The notes beneath the pieces are model-generated. The model did no database searches and was not told the DNA's origin. It saw only the letters and a list, made by a program, of their open reading frames with translations. Source: Thiobacillus sp. 0-1251 (GTDB lineage Bacteria; Pseudomonadota; Gammaproteobacteria; Burkholderiales; Thiobacillaceae). Taken from it: a DNA stretch of 64,000 bases. Positions 25,436 to 37,208 of this stretch are shown in pieces (position 1 is the stretch's first letter; the number at the start of each line of letters is the position of its first letter). The translations under genes and the position numbers were made by a program. The stretch covers positions 62,001 through 126,000 of the forward strand of contig MKWL01000023.1 in the NCBI GenBank assembly GCA_001899305.1. Reading direction: 5' to 3'.

Positions 25436-26709
25436 AGCTGTTCGAGTAATGCGCCGGCCGATTGTACTCCGCTCTGTGTTGCGCTTTCGAGCGTGGCTGG
25501 GTACGGCCCGGCAGTGTAATCGCCCGCCAGAAAAATGCGCGGGTGCGGGGTGTGGACGGGTGGGCGTGCCAATTCGGGCACGCAACTATAGGTTGCCTGT
25601 TTTTCGATGATGCGTTTGCGCCAGCGCGTAGGCCCGGGCTGGACGATCCGGCGCAACTGCGCTTCTGCCTGATCCAACCAATCAGCGGGCAGATTCGTGG
25701 CAGCGCTGGCCACGAACGCCAGCAAACCGGCCTGACCATGGCTCTGGCCGCGATCGAACACAAACTGCGCCGGTCCGTTGGCCAGGGCGAACAGCGGACT
25801 GGGCAATCGAAAAGCCGGATCGTATTGCATATAGGCAGTGGCAATGGGTTGATATTCGTACCCTGCCACGGTATGGCCGAGCGGTCCTAGTGCCGGCACT
25901 TGCTTCGCCAAGGCAGGGAGATGTTGCGGCGCGACAGCCAGGATGACGTGGCTGAAGACGGCCATGTCGCCATGGTTGCCCAAGGCGATGGCGTTCGGTG
26001 TGGCGTCGAGCGTGGTCACACGATGGCCCAGGCGGATGTCGCCACCGAGCTCGACCACCCGTGCGGCGGCCGGGGCGGGCAGCAGTGCTGTCAAATCGCG
26101 GCGCGGCAGTATCAGGTCGCTATGCTGGGTGCGTCCGCCGAATGCGGCGCGGACCACGCTGCGGAAAATCCGTGCGTCGGCCAGCTCGGGCGGGGTGTTG
26201 AGCGCGGACACGCACAAGGGGTGCCACAGCGCATTGCGTAATTTTTCTGGCTGCGTGCGGGTGAGTTGGCTGACAGTCAACTCCCTCGGCGTTGCCGTGT
26301 CGCGCAGCATGGTGTGTGCCCAGTGCGCGGCAGCCAGTTTCTCGCGCCAATTCAATCCGCGGGCACTGAGCAGCCCTGCCAGCAAATGCAGCGGGGCAGG
26401 CAGGCGCGGGCAAGTGAGACTGAACGCCGGCGGCTGTTCCAGGGTGAGCGGCAGACGCCACAGTGGTGTGGCAGGATGCAGGCGTTCAATCAGTTGCAGC
26501 GATTGTTCGTACGCACCGAGCAGGATGTGCTGGCCGTTGTCGAGCGGCTGACCTTCGAGTTCGACCGCACGTGCGCGGCCCCCGAGCGTACGGCTGGCTT
26601 CGTACAGCGTGACCGCCACGCCGGCCTCGGCCAGCGTCAATGCGGCCGAGCAGCCTGCCCAGCCGCCACCCACGACCGCGACACGGGGTTGGTCCAATTC
26701 AGTTGTCAC
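25432..26709 (-). CDS. hpnE: Hydroxysqualene dehydroxylase HpnE
   Basis: 425 residues from a GTG at 26709 that overlaps the hpnD stop as GTGA; an ATG at 26739 is the alternative. FAD-dependent amine-oxidase-like protein with the dinucleotide loop VAVVGGGWAGCSAALTLAEA, GGRARAVELEGQPLDNGQH, and a C-terminal FAD motif FLAGDYTAGPYPATLESATQ. HpnE reduces hydroxysqualene to squalene, following HpnC and HpnD. All three are present here in order. Squalene may feed hopanoids, but no squalene-hopene cyclase gene is in this window. Confidence 0.93.
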   Translation of the reverse strand: MTTELDQPRVAVVGGGWAGCSAALTLAEAGVAVTLYEASRTLGGRARAVELEGQPLDNGQHILLGAYEQSLQLIERLHPATPLWRLPLTLEQPPAFSLTCPRLPAPLHLLAGLLSARGLNWREKLAAAHWAHTMLRDTATPRELTVSQLTRTQPEKLRNALWHPLCVSALNTPPELADARIFRSVVRAAFGGRTQHSDLILPRRDLTALLPAPAAARVVELGGDIRLGHRVTTLDATPNAIALGNHGDMAVFSHVILAVAPQHLPALAKQVPALGPLGHTVAGYEYQPIATAYMQYDPAFRLPSPLFALANGPAQFVFDRGQSHGQAGLLAFVASAATNLPADWLDQAEAQLRRIVQPGPTRWRKRIIEKQATYSCVPELARPPVHTPHPRIFLAGDYTAGPYPATLESATQSGVQSAGALLEQL

Positions 26710-27551
26710 GGAAACAGCCAGGTCTTGCTGGCAAGCCACAGTTTGCGTAATGGCGTGAGCGAGACGCGCGCGTGCAAGACCGGGAATCCGGATTGCCGGA
26801 TTTCGCTGAGCAGGGTGCGGTAGATTGCCGCCATGACCAGCCCGGGACGCTGCGCACGCCGTGCGCCGGGAGGGAGTGCGGCGAACGCACGACCGTAGCA
26901 GGCCAGGGCGCGTTCGTACTGGAACTGCATCAGGGTCTGAAATTCGGGCGTGTTGCGTCCGCTCAGCAGATCGGTTTCGTGTACTCCGAAACGTACCAGT
27001 TCGTCCTGCGGCAGATAGATGCGTCCGCGCCGCGCGTCTTCACCGACGTCGCGGATGATGTTGGTAAGCTGGAACGCCAGCCCCAACTCGTGGGCGTAGC
27101 GGCGGATGTCGCGATCATGTTCGCCGCGCGTGCCGTCGAAGATCGATGCTGCGATTTCGCCGACCACACCGGCAACGCGATAGCAGTAGAGGTTGAGCGA
27201 CTTGAAATCCGGGTAGCGTGTGTGGTCGAGATCCATCGCCATGCCGTCCACGACTTCCAGCAGCAGGGCCGGCGGGATGGCGCGGCCCTGCGGGGTGTCG
27301 AAGAGCGCGCGGGTTGCCGGGTGCTCCGGCGCGCCGTTGGCGAAACGGCCGATCTCGGCGCGCCACCAGTCGAGCTTGGCTTCGGCCACCTGGCGCTCGC
27401 GGCATTCGTCCACCACGTCGTCGAGTTCGCGGCACAGCGCGTAGAACGCGGTGATCGCACGCCGCATCTCCGGTTGCAGGAAAACGAAGCTGTAATAGAA
27501 ACTGGAGCCGCTCGCGGCGGCACGTTCCTGGCAATACTGGTGAACGTCCAT
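26706..27551 (-). CDS. hpnD: Presqualene diphosphate synthase HpnD
   Basis: 281 residues from the ATG at 27551, two bases after the hpnC stop; a longer frame to 27785 lies inside hpnC. Trans-isoprenyl diphosphate synthase fold. The two Asp-rich metal motifs are LCRELDDVVDECRE and NIIRDVGEDARRGRIYLP. Condenses two farnesyl diphosphates to presqualene diphosphate. GSSFYYSFVFLQPEMRRAIT at the N-terminus is typical of HpnD and phytoene synthases. Confidence 0.93.
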   Translation of the reverse strand: MDVHQYCQERAAASGSSFYYSFVFLQPEMRRAITAFYALCRELDDVVDECRERQVAEAKLDWWRAEIGRFANGAPEHPATRALFDTPQGRAIPPALLLEVVDGMAMDLDHTRYPDFKSLNLYCYRVAGVVGEIAASIFDGTRGEHDRDIRRYAHELGLAFQLTNIIRDVGEDARRGRIYLPQDELVRFGVHETDLLSGRNTPEFQTLMQFQYERALACYGRAFAALPPGARRAQRPGLVMAAIYRTLLSEIRQSGFPVLHARVSLTPLRKLWLASKTWLFP

Positions 27552-27553
27552 AT

Positions 27554-28366
27554 TCAAAACAGCCCACGTCCGAGCATGATGAGCCAGTCCTTTTTGGTCA
27601 GTACCGGGCGATTGTGGAACACGCAGCCGGGATCGGCGTGCAGTTTGCGCAGGATGGCTTCGCCGCCGCGGATGGTTACCCGCAGTTCCAGCCCGATGCG
27701 TCCCTTGAGTTGCCGGCCGAGCGGTGCGCCGGCCTGCAGCAACTTGCGCGTACGCTCGATCTGCTTGTGCATCATCATATGCCACAGCCCGCGCGGGTCG
27801 CCCTGCGCGATCTGTGCTTCGCTGACGTGGTGTGCGGCCAGTTCGTCCTGTGGCAGGTAGATGCGATCCTTCCGGTAATCAATCGCGATGTCCTGCAGGA
27901 AATTGATCAGTTGCAGGCTGCTGCAGATGGCGTCGGAATAGGCCAGGTGGCGCGGGTCGCGATCGCCGTACAGATGCAGCATCAGGCGGCCCACCGGGTT
28001 GGCCGAGCGGCGGCAGTAGTCCATGACTTCGCCGAAATTGGCATAGCGCTTTTTTTCAACGTCCTGTGCAAACGCTGACAGCAGGTCGCGGAACGGAGCC
28101 AACGGGATGGCATGCATGCGGATGGCTGCGGCCAGAGGGCCGAATACCGGATCGGCGGGTGTCTCGCCGCGCTCGATGCGATTCAGTTCATCATGGTAGG
28201 CCGCGAGCTGGCGCAGCCGTTCGGTTGGCGTGGCGGCGCCTTCGTCGGCGATGTCGTCCGCGCTGCGAGCGAACCGGTAGATGGCTTCCACCGGTCGACG
28301 CAGCCGTTTGGGCAGCAGCCAGGAGGCAACAGGGAAGTTTTCGTAGTGATCGACCGGCACCGGCAA
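27554..28366 (-). CDS. hpnC: Hydroxysqualene synthase HpnC
   Basis: 270 residues; the start appears to be TTG at 28366 (or GTG at 28360), since the family N-terminus VDHYENFPVASWLLP follows at once. Asp-rich motifs ARSADDIADEG and NFLQDIAIDYRKDRIYLP are intact. Converts presqualene diphosphate to hydroxysqualene. First gene of the hpnC-D-E-SDR-kinase unit. A TATAAT on the minus strand at 28440-28435 could be its -10 element. Confidence 0.92.
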   Translation of the reverse strand: MPVPVDHYENFPVASWLLPKRLRRPVEAIYRFARSADDIADEGAATPTERLRQLAAYHDELNRIERGETPADPVFGPLAAAIRMHAIPLAPFRDLLSAFAQDVEKKRYANFGEVMDYCRRSANPVGRLMLHLYGDRDPRHLAYSDAICSSLQLINFLQDIAIDYRKDRIYLPQDELAAHHVSEAQIAQGDPRGLWHMMMHKQIERTRKLLQAGAPLGRQLKGRIGLELRVTIRGGEAILRKLHADPGCVFHNRPVLTKKDWLIMLGRGLF

Positions 28367-28413
28367 TAAAAAACGGAATGGGAATAATGACTTAGGCAGG
28401 ATGCCAGGCGGGC

Positions 28414-28442
28414 TTGGGTGACAGCATCGCTTTGATTATATT
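28414..28442 (+). promoter_or_regulatory. Probable promoter of tRNA-Leu, overlapping a divergent -10 for hpnC
   Basis: TTGGGT (28414-28419), 17 bases, TATATT (28437-28442), giving a start near 28449, upstream of the tRNA at 28476. The same AT box reads TATAAT on the minus strand (28440-28435), facing hpnC. The -35 for the minus direction is not convincing. Confidence 0.4.
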
Positions 28443-28475
28443 ACACTTATCGGTTGATAGTTTTGCGGCCGAGCC

Positions 28476-28561
<86 letters not shown>

Positions 28562-28609
28562 AAGCTTTTTGCCCTTCACCCAACCTCAATTCAGCCAGGA
28601 AGTATTTTG

Positions 28610-29908
28610 ATGCAAGCAAATCTTGAAGTTCTCGAAGGACTGGTCCGTCGCCTGGACATCAGCGTGCCCATGGGGCAGTTGGAAACCGAGGTGCAAAATC
28701 GCCTCAAGCGTCTGGCACGCAGCGTCAAGATGGACGGTTTCCGCCCCGGCAAGGCGCCGTTGAGCGCGGTGGCGCGTCAGCATGGCCCGGGCGTGCGTCA
28801 GGAAGTGCTGGGCGAGACCTTGCAGACGCGTTTCGGTGAAGCGGTACAGGCTCATCAACTGAAAATTGCGGGTTATCCCCATTTCGAACCGAAGACGGGG
28901 CAGGCCGACACAACGGAAATGACCTTCAGTGCCAGTTTTGAGGTCTATCCTGAAGTGAAGATCGGCGACTTGAGCACCGGCAAGATGAGCAAGCCAGTGG
29001 TGAATCTGGCGGACGCCGATGTCGTCAAGACATTGGAAGTCCTGCAAAAGCAGCGCCGTACGTTTGAGTCGGCGGATCGGGCTGCTGCGGAAGGCGATCT
29101 GGTCAAGTTCGACTATGAGGGCACGGTCGATGGCGCAGCATTCGAGGGCGGCAAGGGCGACGATTTTGCCGCCGTGATCGGCGAAGGCCGTTTGCTGAAG
29201 GATTTCGAACAGAGTCTGACCGGCCTCAAGGCGGGTGACAGCAAGGGCTTCGACGTGACCTTCCCCGCAGAGTATGCTGCCAAGGAGCTTGCGGGCAAGG
29301 TGGCGCATTTCGAGGTGCAGGTCAAGGACGTGCAGGTACCGGCGTTGCCACCGATTGATGCGGAATTCGCCAAGGCGCTGGGGGTCGAAGACGGAGACGT
29401 GGAGAAACTCAAGGCTGAAGTGAAATCCAATCTGGAGCGTGAAGCGAAACGTCGTGTACAGACGAAACTGAAAGAGCAGGCGATGGAGTTGCTGCTGCAG
29501 ACAAGTACGCTGGATCTGCCGCAGAGCCTTGTTGCCATGGAAACCGAGCGTCTGATGAAAATGACCGAGGCAGATATGCAGTCGCGCGGGGTTCAGACCA
29601 TGAAGCTCTCTGCCGATATGTTTACTGGACAGGCAGAACGTCGCGTGCGTCTGGGCCTGATCCTGGCCGAGATCGTGCAGGCGCACAAGCTGGTGGCCCA
29701 GCCCGAGCAGATTCGCAATCTGATCCAGGAACAGGCGCAGAGCTACGAGGAGCCGGAGCAGGTTGTGCAGTGGTATTACCAGAGCCCGGAACGGATGCAG
29801 GAGATCGAGTCCCTGGCGCTGGAAGAGAATGTGGTAGCATGGGTCGCAGGTCAGGCCCAAGTGGAAGACGTGACAACCTCTTTTGAAGAATTGATGGGAC
29901 GTGCCTGA
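28610..29908 (+). CDS. tig: Trigger factor (ribosome-associated chaperone)
   Basis: 432 residues from the ATG at 28610 with AGGAAG upstream; the longer reading from 28454 would run through the tRNA. Ribosome-binding N-domain with the signature [10 protein letters not shown] at about 41-50, FKBP-type PPIase domain around 150-240 ([20 protein letters not shown]), and helical C-terminal chaperone arms. Binds near L23 and the polypeptide exit. Its stop TGA shares a base with the clpP ATG. Confidence 0.96.
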   Translation: MQANLEVLEGLVRRLDISVPMGQLETEVQNRLKRLARSVKMDGFRPGKAPLSAVARQHGPGVRQEVLGETLQTRFGEAVQAHQLKIAGYPHFEPKTGQADTTEMTFSASFEVYPEVKIGDLSTGKMSKPVVNLADADVVKTLEVLQKQRRTFESADRAAAEGDLVKFDYEGTVDGAAFEGGKGDDFAAVIGEGRLLKDFEQSLTGLKAGDSKGFDVTFPAEYAAKELAGKVAHFEVQVKDVQVPALPPIDAEFAKALGVEDGDVEKLKAEVKSNLEREAKRRVQTKLKEQAMELLLQTSTLDLPQSLVAMETERLMKMTEADMQSRGVQTMKLSADMFTGQAERRVRLGLILAEIVQAHKLVAQPEQIRNLIQEQAQSYEEPEQVVQWYYQSPERMQEIESLALEENVVAWVAGQAQVEDVTTSFEELMGRA

Positions 29909-30564
29909 TGCGTATTGATTTTGAACACGGTATTTCCAATTCGCAGCCCTTCGAGCCGCAGGGTTTAGGGCTGGTGCCCATGGTCGTCGAGCAAAGCGGC
30001 CGTGGCGAGCGCGCTTACGACATCTACTCGCGCCTGCTCAAGGAACGGGTGATTTTCCTGGTAGGCCCGGTGAATGACGCGACGGCCAACCTGGTGGTTG
30101 CGCAGATGCTGTTTCTGGAGTCGGAAAACCCCGACAAGGACATCTATTTCTACATCAACTCGCCAGGCGGTTCGGTTTCGGCGGGACTGGCGATCTACGA
30201 CACGATGCAGTTCATCAAGCCGGACGTGTCCACCTTGTGCATCGGTCAGGCGGCCAGCATGGGCGCCTTCCTGTTGACTGCGGGCGCCAAGGGCAAACGC
30301 TACTGTCTGCCGAACTCGCGCGTGATGATCCACCAGCCGTTGGGTGGCTTCCAGGGACAGGCGTCGGACATCGAAATCCACGCCAAGGAAATCCTCTATC
30401 TGAAGGCGCGCCTCAACGACATGCTGGCCAAGCACACCGGGCAGAGCATGGACGTGATCGAACGTGACACGGATCGTGACAATTTCATGAGTGCGGAACA
30501 GTCAGTGAAGTACGGGCTGGTCGACAAGGTGCTGACCAGCCGCATTGAGGCATCAGGCAATTAA
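29908..30564 (+). CDS. clpP: ATP-dependent Clp protease proteolytic subunit ClpP
   Basis: 218 residues. Serine protease forming a double heptamer ring. Catalytic Ser117 lies in [11 protein letters not shown] and His142 in MIHQPLGG; the Asp is in the RDTDRD segment. The N-terminal 20 residues, ending near the processing region of the family, are longer than the mature protein. Translationally coupled to tig through TGATG; clpX follows 13 bases on. Confidence 0.97.
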   Translation: MRIDFEHGISNSQPFEPQGLGLVPMVVEQSGRGERAYDIYSRLLKERVIFLVGPVNDATANLVVAQMLFLESENPDKDIYFYINSPGGSVSAGLAIYDTMQFIKPDVSTLCIGQAASMGAFLLTAGAKGKRYCLPNSRVMIHQPLGGFQGQASDIEIHAKEILYLKARLNDMLAKHTGQSMDVIERDTDRDNFMSAEQSVKYGLVDKVLTSRIEASGN

Positions 30565-30577
30565 GCAAGGAACTGGC

Positions 30578-31852
30578 ATGGCGGACAAAGGCTCGGGCGA
30601 CAAACTTTTATACTGCTCCTTCTGCGGCAAAAGCCAGCATGAGGTACGCAAGCTGATTGCTGGGCCGTCAGTATTCATCTGCGATGAATGCGTCGAGCTG
30701 TGCAACGACATCATCCGCGAGGAAATCCAGCAGGCGGACAACCAAAAGGGCGGTGCGGGTTCCGATCTGCCTACGCCGCACGAGATCAGCGGCATTCTGG
30801 ATCAGTATGTGATTGGCCAGAGCCAGGCGAAAAAAGCGCTGGCGGTGGCGGTTTATAATCACTACAAGCGCCTGCGCAGCAATTCGAGCACGGGCGAGGT
30901 GGAACTGGCCAAGAGCAACATCCTGCTGATCGGACCGACTGGCTCAGGCAAAACCCTACTCGCGCAAACACTGGCGCGTCTGCTGAATGTGCCCTTCGTG
31001 ATCGCCGACGCGACCACGCTGACCGAAGCCGGTTACGTCGGCGAAGATGTCGAGAACATCATTCAGAAATTGCTGCAGAAATGCGATTACGATGTCGACA
31101 AGGCCAAGCAAGGCATTGTTTACATTGATGAAATCGACAAGATTTCGCGCAAGGCCGACAACCCCTCGATCACCCGCGACGTTTCGGGCGAAGGGGTGCA
31201 GCAGGCACTGCTGAAGCTGATCGAAGGCACCACCGCTTCGGTGCCGCCGCAGGGTGGGCGCAAGCACCCGAATCAGGAATTTGTGCAGGTCGACACCAGC
31301 AATATCCTGTTCATCTGCGGCGGCGCATTCAGCGGACTGGAAAAGGTCATCCGTGGCCGTACCGAGAAAGGTGGCATCGGCTTCGGTGCGCAGGTCAAGA
31401 ATGTCGACGAGACCAAGCGCGATGTCGAATTGCTGCATCAGGTCGAACCTGAAGATCTCATCAAATACGGCCTGATCCCCGAATTTGTCGGACGTTTGCC
31501 GGTTGTTGCGACTTTGGACGAGCTGGATGAGGCTGCCTTGGTTCAGATTCTGACCGAGCCAAAGAATGCGTTGACCAAACAATTCATCAAACTCTTCAAG
31601 ATGGAAGGCGTCGAGTTGGAATTCCGGGAGGATGCGTTGAACGCCATTGCCAAGCGTGCACTGGCGCGCCGTACCGGCGCGCGCGGTTTGCGTTCGATCA
31701 TCGAGCATTCCCTGCTCGACACGATGTATGACCTGCCTTCCCTCAAAGGGGTCAGCAAAGTGGTGGTGGACAACGGCCTGATCAGCGGCGACGGCAAGCC
31801 CTTGCTGATCTACTCCGATCAGGACGAGCAGCCGCTGGCTGCCGGAGCCTAA
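30578..31852 (+). CDS. clpX: ATP-dependent unfoldase ClpX
   Basis: 424 residues from the ATG at 30578. The N-terminal C4 zinc domain is [11 protein letters not shown] plus CDECVELC, then the AAA+ module with Walker A GPTGSGKT at about residue 119, Walker [11 protein letters not shown], the pore loop region GYVGEDVE, and sensor 2 [10 protein letters not shown]. Recognises tagged substrates for ClpP. Followed by a hairpin and a sigma-32-like promoter before lon. Confidence 0.97.
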   Translation: MADKGSGDKLLYCSFCGKSQHEVRKLIAGPSVFICDECVELCNDIIREEIQQADNQKGGAGSDLPTPHEISGILDQYVIGQSQAKKALAVAVYNHYKRLRSNSSTGEVELAKSNILLIGPTGSGKTLLAQTLARLLNVPFVIADATTLTEAGYVGEDVENIIQKLLQKCDYDVDKAKQGIVYIDEIDKISRKADNPSITRDVSGEGVQQALLKLIEGTTASVPPQGGRKHPNQEFVQVDTSNILFICGGAFSGLEKVIRGRTEKGGIGFGAQVKNVDETKRDVELLHQVEPEDLIKYGLIPEFVGRLPVVATLDELDEAALVQILTEPKNALTKQFIKLFKMEGVELEFREDALNAIAKRALARRTGARGLRSIIEHSLLDTMYDLPSLKGVSKVVVDNGLISGDGKPLLIYSDQDEQPLAAGA

Positions 31853-31857
31853 ACCCG

Positions 31858-31886
31858 GATGGCTGATAGGGAGCCTGTCAGCCATC
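31858..31886 (+). other. Stem-loop between clpX and lon
   Basis: GATGGCTGA (31858-31866) pairs perfectly with TCAGCCATC (31878-31886) around an 11-base loop. There is no strong T tract after it, so it may weaken rather than fully stop read-through from clpX. It directly abuts the sigma-32-like -35 element. Confidence 0.55.
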
Positions 31887-31913
31887 TTGAATTCCAAACT
31901 ATGCCCCCCAATT
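31886..31913 (+). promoter_or_regulatory. Heat-shock (sigma-32-type) promoter of lon
   Basis: CTTGAAT (31886-31892), 13 bases, CCCCAATT (31906-31913), against the consensus CTTGAAA-N11-16-CCCCATNT. lon is a known heat-shock gene in other proteobacteria. The predicted leader to the ATG at 31973 is about 50 bases. Confidence 0.6.
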
Positions 31914-31972
31914 GTGGATGAGCGTGGTTGAGTGCCGCGCATCCTTTCCTTAACCCTTACCAGGAAATCATG

Positions 31973-34387
<2,415 letters not shown>

Positions 34388-34410
34388 GTATTTTTCAACC
34401 ACTCGTCCGA

Positions 34411-34437
34411 ATCCCGCGCCAGTCGCGGGATTTTTTT
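34411..34437 (+). terminator. Rho-independent terminator of lon
   Basis: ATCCCGCG and CGCGGGAT form an 8-bp stem with a CCAGT loop, followed by seven Ts. It separates lon from the HU gene, which has its own promoter. Confidence 0.85.
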
Positions 34438-34458
34438 GTCAACTGCCCGGGAAACCGC

Positions 34459-34488
34459 TTGACACAAGGTTTTGCGGGTTGCTATAAA
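34459..34488 (+). promoter_or_regulatory. Sigma-70 promoter of the HU gene
   Basis: TTGACA (34459-34464), 18 bases, TATAAA (34483-34488). The predicted start near 34496 leaves a leader of about 40 bases with AAGGGGA before the GTG at 34536. Confidence 0.75.
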
Positions 34489-34535
34489 AGCGGCCACAGG
34501 GTCTTCCTGTGCCACTTGAGTGAAGGGGACAACAC

Positions 34536-34808
34536 GTGAACAAATCCGAATTGATTGACGCCATCGCTGACTCGGCTGACATTTCCAAAGCTGCTGCGGG
34601 TCGTGCGCTGGACGCAACGGTCGAGGCAGTCAAGAAAGCGCTGAAGAAGGGCGACATGGTGACGCTGGTGGGTTTTGGCAGCTTCTATGTGGGTAAGCGT
34701 GCCGCACGTACTGGCCGTAATCCGCGTACTGGCGCAAGCATCAAGATCAAAGCCGCGAAAGTGCCGAAGTTCCGCGCCGGTAAGGGCCTGAAAGACGCCA
34801 TCAATTAA
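34536..34808 (+). CDS. hupB: Nucleoid-associated protein HU, beta type
   Basis: 90 residues from a GTG. Full DNA-bending HU fold: [20 protein letters not shown], the dimer core VTLVGFGSF, and the DNA-gripping arm [15 protein letters not shown] ending [14 protein letters not shown]. Histone-like, dimeric, binds DNA without sequence preference. The lon-hupB-ppiD order is conserved in many proteobacteria; here two tRNAs lie between hupB and ppiD. Confidence 0.97.
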   Translation: MNKSELIDAIADSADISKAAAGRALDATVEAVKKALKKGDMVTLVGFGSFYVGKRAARTGRNPRTGASIKIKAAKVPKFRAGKGLKDAIN

Positions 34809-34827
34809 TAATAAAGTCCGCGAGTGC

Positions 34828-34857
34828 TTGGCAGGGTCGAAAAAAATGTTGTAGAAT
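34828..34857 (+). promoter_or_regulatory. Promoter of the tRNA-Val/tRNA-Asp unit
   Basis: TTGGCA (34828-34833), 18 bases, TAGAAT (34852-34857). The predicted start is a few bases before the tRNA-Val at 34871. Confidence 0.6.
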
Positions 34858-34870
34858 TTTGGTCTTTGTC

Positions 34871-34946
34871 GGGTGCTTAGCTCAGCTGGTAGAGCGTCGC
34901 CCTTACAAGGCGAATGTCGGGGGTTCGAACCCCTCAGCACCCACCA
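34871..34946 (+). tRNA. tRNA-Val (anticodon UAC)
   Basis: 76 bases with encoded CCA. Acceptor stem GGGTGCT/AGCACCC, anticodon stem TCGCC/GGCGA around CTTACAA, anticodon TAC, and T arm GGGGGTTCGAACCCC. First of two tRNAs in one transcript. Confidence 0.97.
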
Positions 34947-35005
34947 GCCGGGTAAGAAAAAAATAAGCGGTCGAGTACTAGGCAGTACAGTTTTTGCAGC
35001 ACAAG

Positions 35006-35082
35006 GGAGTGGTAGTTCAGTTGGTTAGAATACCGGCCTGTCACGCCGGGGGTCGCGGGTTCGAGTCCCGTCCACTCCGCCA
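35006..35082 (+). tRNA. tRNA-Asp (anticodon GUC)
   Basis: 77 bases with encoded CCA. Acceptor stem GGAGTGG/CCACTCC, anticodon loop CTGTCAC with anticodon GTC, T arm GCGGGTTCGAGTCCCGT. It follows tRNA-Val by 59 bases and is closed by a terminator. Confidence 0.97.
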
Positions 35083-35090
35083 ACACCAAA

Positions 35091-35116
35091 AAGGCGAACG
35101 CGAGTTCGCCTTTTTT
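35091..35116 (+). terminator. Rho-independent terminator of the tRNA unit
   Basis: AAGGCGAAC and GTTCGCCTT form a 9-bp stem with a GCGA loop and a run of Ts to 35116. Confidence 0.85.
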
Positions 35117-35247
35117 CATTTGCATTCCATGTCTTGGGTTTTCTCGTGCCCCATTTCATGGCGACCATATTTAATCGCACCAGGGCGAGACGCGAAGCGC
35201 AAAGTGCGCGAAAATCCGCGCTGACGTTTTTTTCGGAGTAAAAGACC

Positions 35248-37143
35248 GTGCTCGAAGCAATCCGCAAGCATGCACAGGGTTGGCTGGCCAAAGCCATACT
35301 GGCCTTGATTGCAATCACCTTCGCCCTGTTTGGCGTGGACTCCTACATGAGGGGCGACAAAAGCGGCGGCATGGTCGCCGAGGTTGGCGATGTGGGGATT
35401 TCGCGCGAAGAACTGGCACGGGAAATCCAGGCGCAGACCGATCGCATGCGCGAGGCGCTGGGGGCTGCGTTCGATCCCGCTGTCCCGGAGCGCGCCGATT
35501 TCCGCAAACAGGTGCTCGACAGCCTGATCGAGCGCAAGGCCTTGTTGCTGGATGCGCAAAAAAACAAATTCCTGGCGCCCGATGCATATCTTGCCTCCGT
35601 GCTCGCTCAGATTCCGGCATTCCAGCAGGACGGCAAATTTTCCCAGCAGCGTTATGAAGCGGTCTTGCGCCAGAATGGCCGTACGCCGGCAGCCTTTGAA
35701 AACGAGTTGCGTCAGGGATTCATGCTGGAGGTCGTAGCCAGTCCGGTGACGCTCGCGGCCTTTCCGTCGAATACCTCGCTGACGCAGATTGCGCGCCTGG
35801 TCTCACAACAGCGTGAAATCGCCTGGGCCGACCTGCCGGCCTCCACCGTGGCTTCGGACGTCAAGGTCACGCAAGCCGACGTGGAACGTGATTACGCGGC
35901 CCATAAAGCAGAATTCACCGAGCCTGAACAGATCCGCGCCGAATATCTGGTGCTGGACAAGGCCAGCGTGGCGGCCGGTATCGCGGTGAGCGACAAGGAA
36001 GTAGCCGACTACTATGCGGCCAATGCGACGAAGTTTGGGCGGCCTGAACAACGCAGTGCAAGCCACATCCTGATTGCGGTGGATAAGAATGCCGACGCCG
36101 CAACGCGGGCCAAGGCCAAGGCCAAGGCGACCGAGCTGGTTCAGATCCTGCAGAAAGCGCCGGAACGCTTTGCCGAACTGGCACGTACCGAGTCGCAGGA
36201 TCCGGGCTCGGCCGCACAGGGTGGCAGCCTGGGGAGCTTTGCTCGCGGCATGATGGTCAAGCCTTTCGAGGATGCCGTATTCAGCATGAAGCCTCACGAA
36301 ATCAGGGGACCGGTCGAAAGCGATTTCGGTTATCACATCATCCGGCTGGATGGCATCCAGCCTGCCAAGCTGGCGCCGCTGAACGAGGTACGTGCCGAGG
36401 TCGTCGATGAGCTGCGCAAACAGCAGGCGCAAAAAGTCTTTGCGGGCCTGGCCGACAACTTTGGCAACCTGGTCTATGAAAACGCGCAGTCCCTGCAGCC
36501 TGCCGCTACCGCAGCCAAGCTCAGCATCCGGCAGAGCGACTGGATGAGCGTCAAGACGGCGCCGCCGCCATTCAACAATGCCACGTTGTCGGCCGCCCTG
36601 TTCAGTCCCGAGTCGATCAAGTCGAAGCAGAACACCGAAGCCATCGAGGTGCAACCCGGTATGCTGGTGGCGGCGCGGGTAATCGATCATCGGCCGGCCC
36701 GGCTGCGTCCGTTGACAGAAGTATCCGCGGCGATCGAGACCAGGCTGCGTGCCGAGCAGAGCGCCAAGCTGTTGGCCCAGAAGGGCGAGGCGACCATCAA
36801 GACGCTTGAAAAGGGCAATGAAGCGGGTTTGAACTGGTCGGCGTTCAAGGTGGTGGGGCGTCAGCCGTTTGCCGAGCTGGATGCAGCCGGCATCCAAGCG
36901 GTATTCCGGGCGAATACCGACAAGCTGCCGGCCTACACGGGGTTCGCGCGGCCAGATGGCTCATATCGGATCGTGCGGATCAGTCGCGTGGTGGAGGCGG
37001 GCACACCGGATCCTGCGTTGCTGGCGTCGGTCTCCTCCGGCGTGACGCAGGCGCAGCAGCGCGCGGACATGAAGGCGATGCTGGCATTGATCACCGCAGG
37101 CCAGAAAGTCAAAATCCAGCCGAATGCGATCGAAGGTAGATGA
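35248..37143 (+). CDS. ppiD: Periplasmic folding factor PpiD (SurA-N/parvulin)
   Basis: 631 residues from a GTG with CGGAG upstream. One N-terminal membrane anchor (WLAKAILALIAITFALFGV) places the rest in the periplasm. A SurA-N-like region (about 40-160) precedes a parvulin domain at about 265-365 (SASHILIAVDKNADAATRAK, GGSLGSFARGMMVKPFEDA, FGYHIIRLDGI). PpiD sits at the Sec translocon and assists proteins as they emerge. The C-terminal third is a second SurA-like helical domain. Confidence 0.93.
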   Translation: MLEAIRKHAQGWLAKAILALIAITFALFGVDSYMRGDKSGGMVAEVGDVGISREELAREIQAQTDRMREALGAAFDPAVPERADFRKQVLDSLIERKALLLDAQKNKFLAPDAYLASVLAQIPAFQQDGKFSQQRYEAVLRQNGRTPAAFENELRQGFMLEVVASPVTLAAFPSNTSLTQIARLVSQQREIAWADLPASTVASDVKVTQADVERDYAAHKAEFTEPEQIRAEYLVLDKASVAAGIAVSDKEVADYYAANATKFGRPEQRSASHILIAVDKNADAATRAKAKAKATELVQILQKAPERFAELARTESQDPGSAAQGGSLGSFARGMMVKPFEDAVFSMKPHEIRGPVESDFGYHIIRLDGIQPAKLAPLNEVRAEVVDELRKQQAQKVFAGLADNFGNLVYENAQSLQPAATAAKLSIRQSDWMSVKTAPPPFNNATLSAALFSPESIKSKQNTEAIEVQPGMLVAARVIDHRPARLRPLTEVSAAIETRLRAEQSAKLLAQKGEATIKTLEKGNEAGLNWSAFKVVGRQPFAELDAAGIQAVFRANTDKLPAYTGFARPDGSYRIVRISRVVEAGTPDPALLASVSSGVTQAQQRADMKAMLALITAGQKVKIQPNAIEGR

Positions 37144-37159
37144 CGCGCGGTTGCATGGC

Positions 37160-37192
37160 AATAAAAAACGCGCCTTGTGCGCGTTTTTTATT
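37160..37192. terminator. Bidirectional terminator between ppiD and fabI
   Basis: AATAAAAAACGCGC and GCGCGTTTTTTATT are perfectly complementary around a CTTGT loop. A run of T follows the GC stem on either strand, so it can end both convergent genes. Confidence 0.85.
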
Positions 37193-37208
37193 GGTCCACG
37201 GGGCGGGA

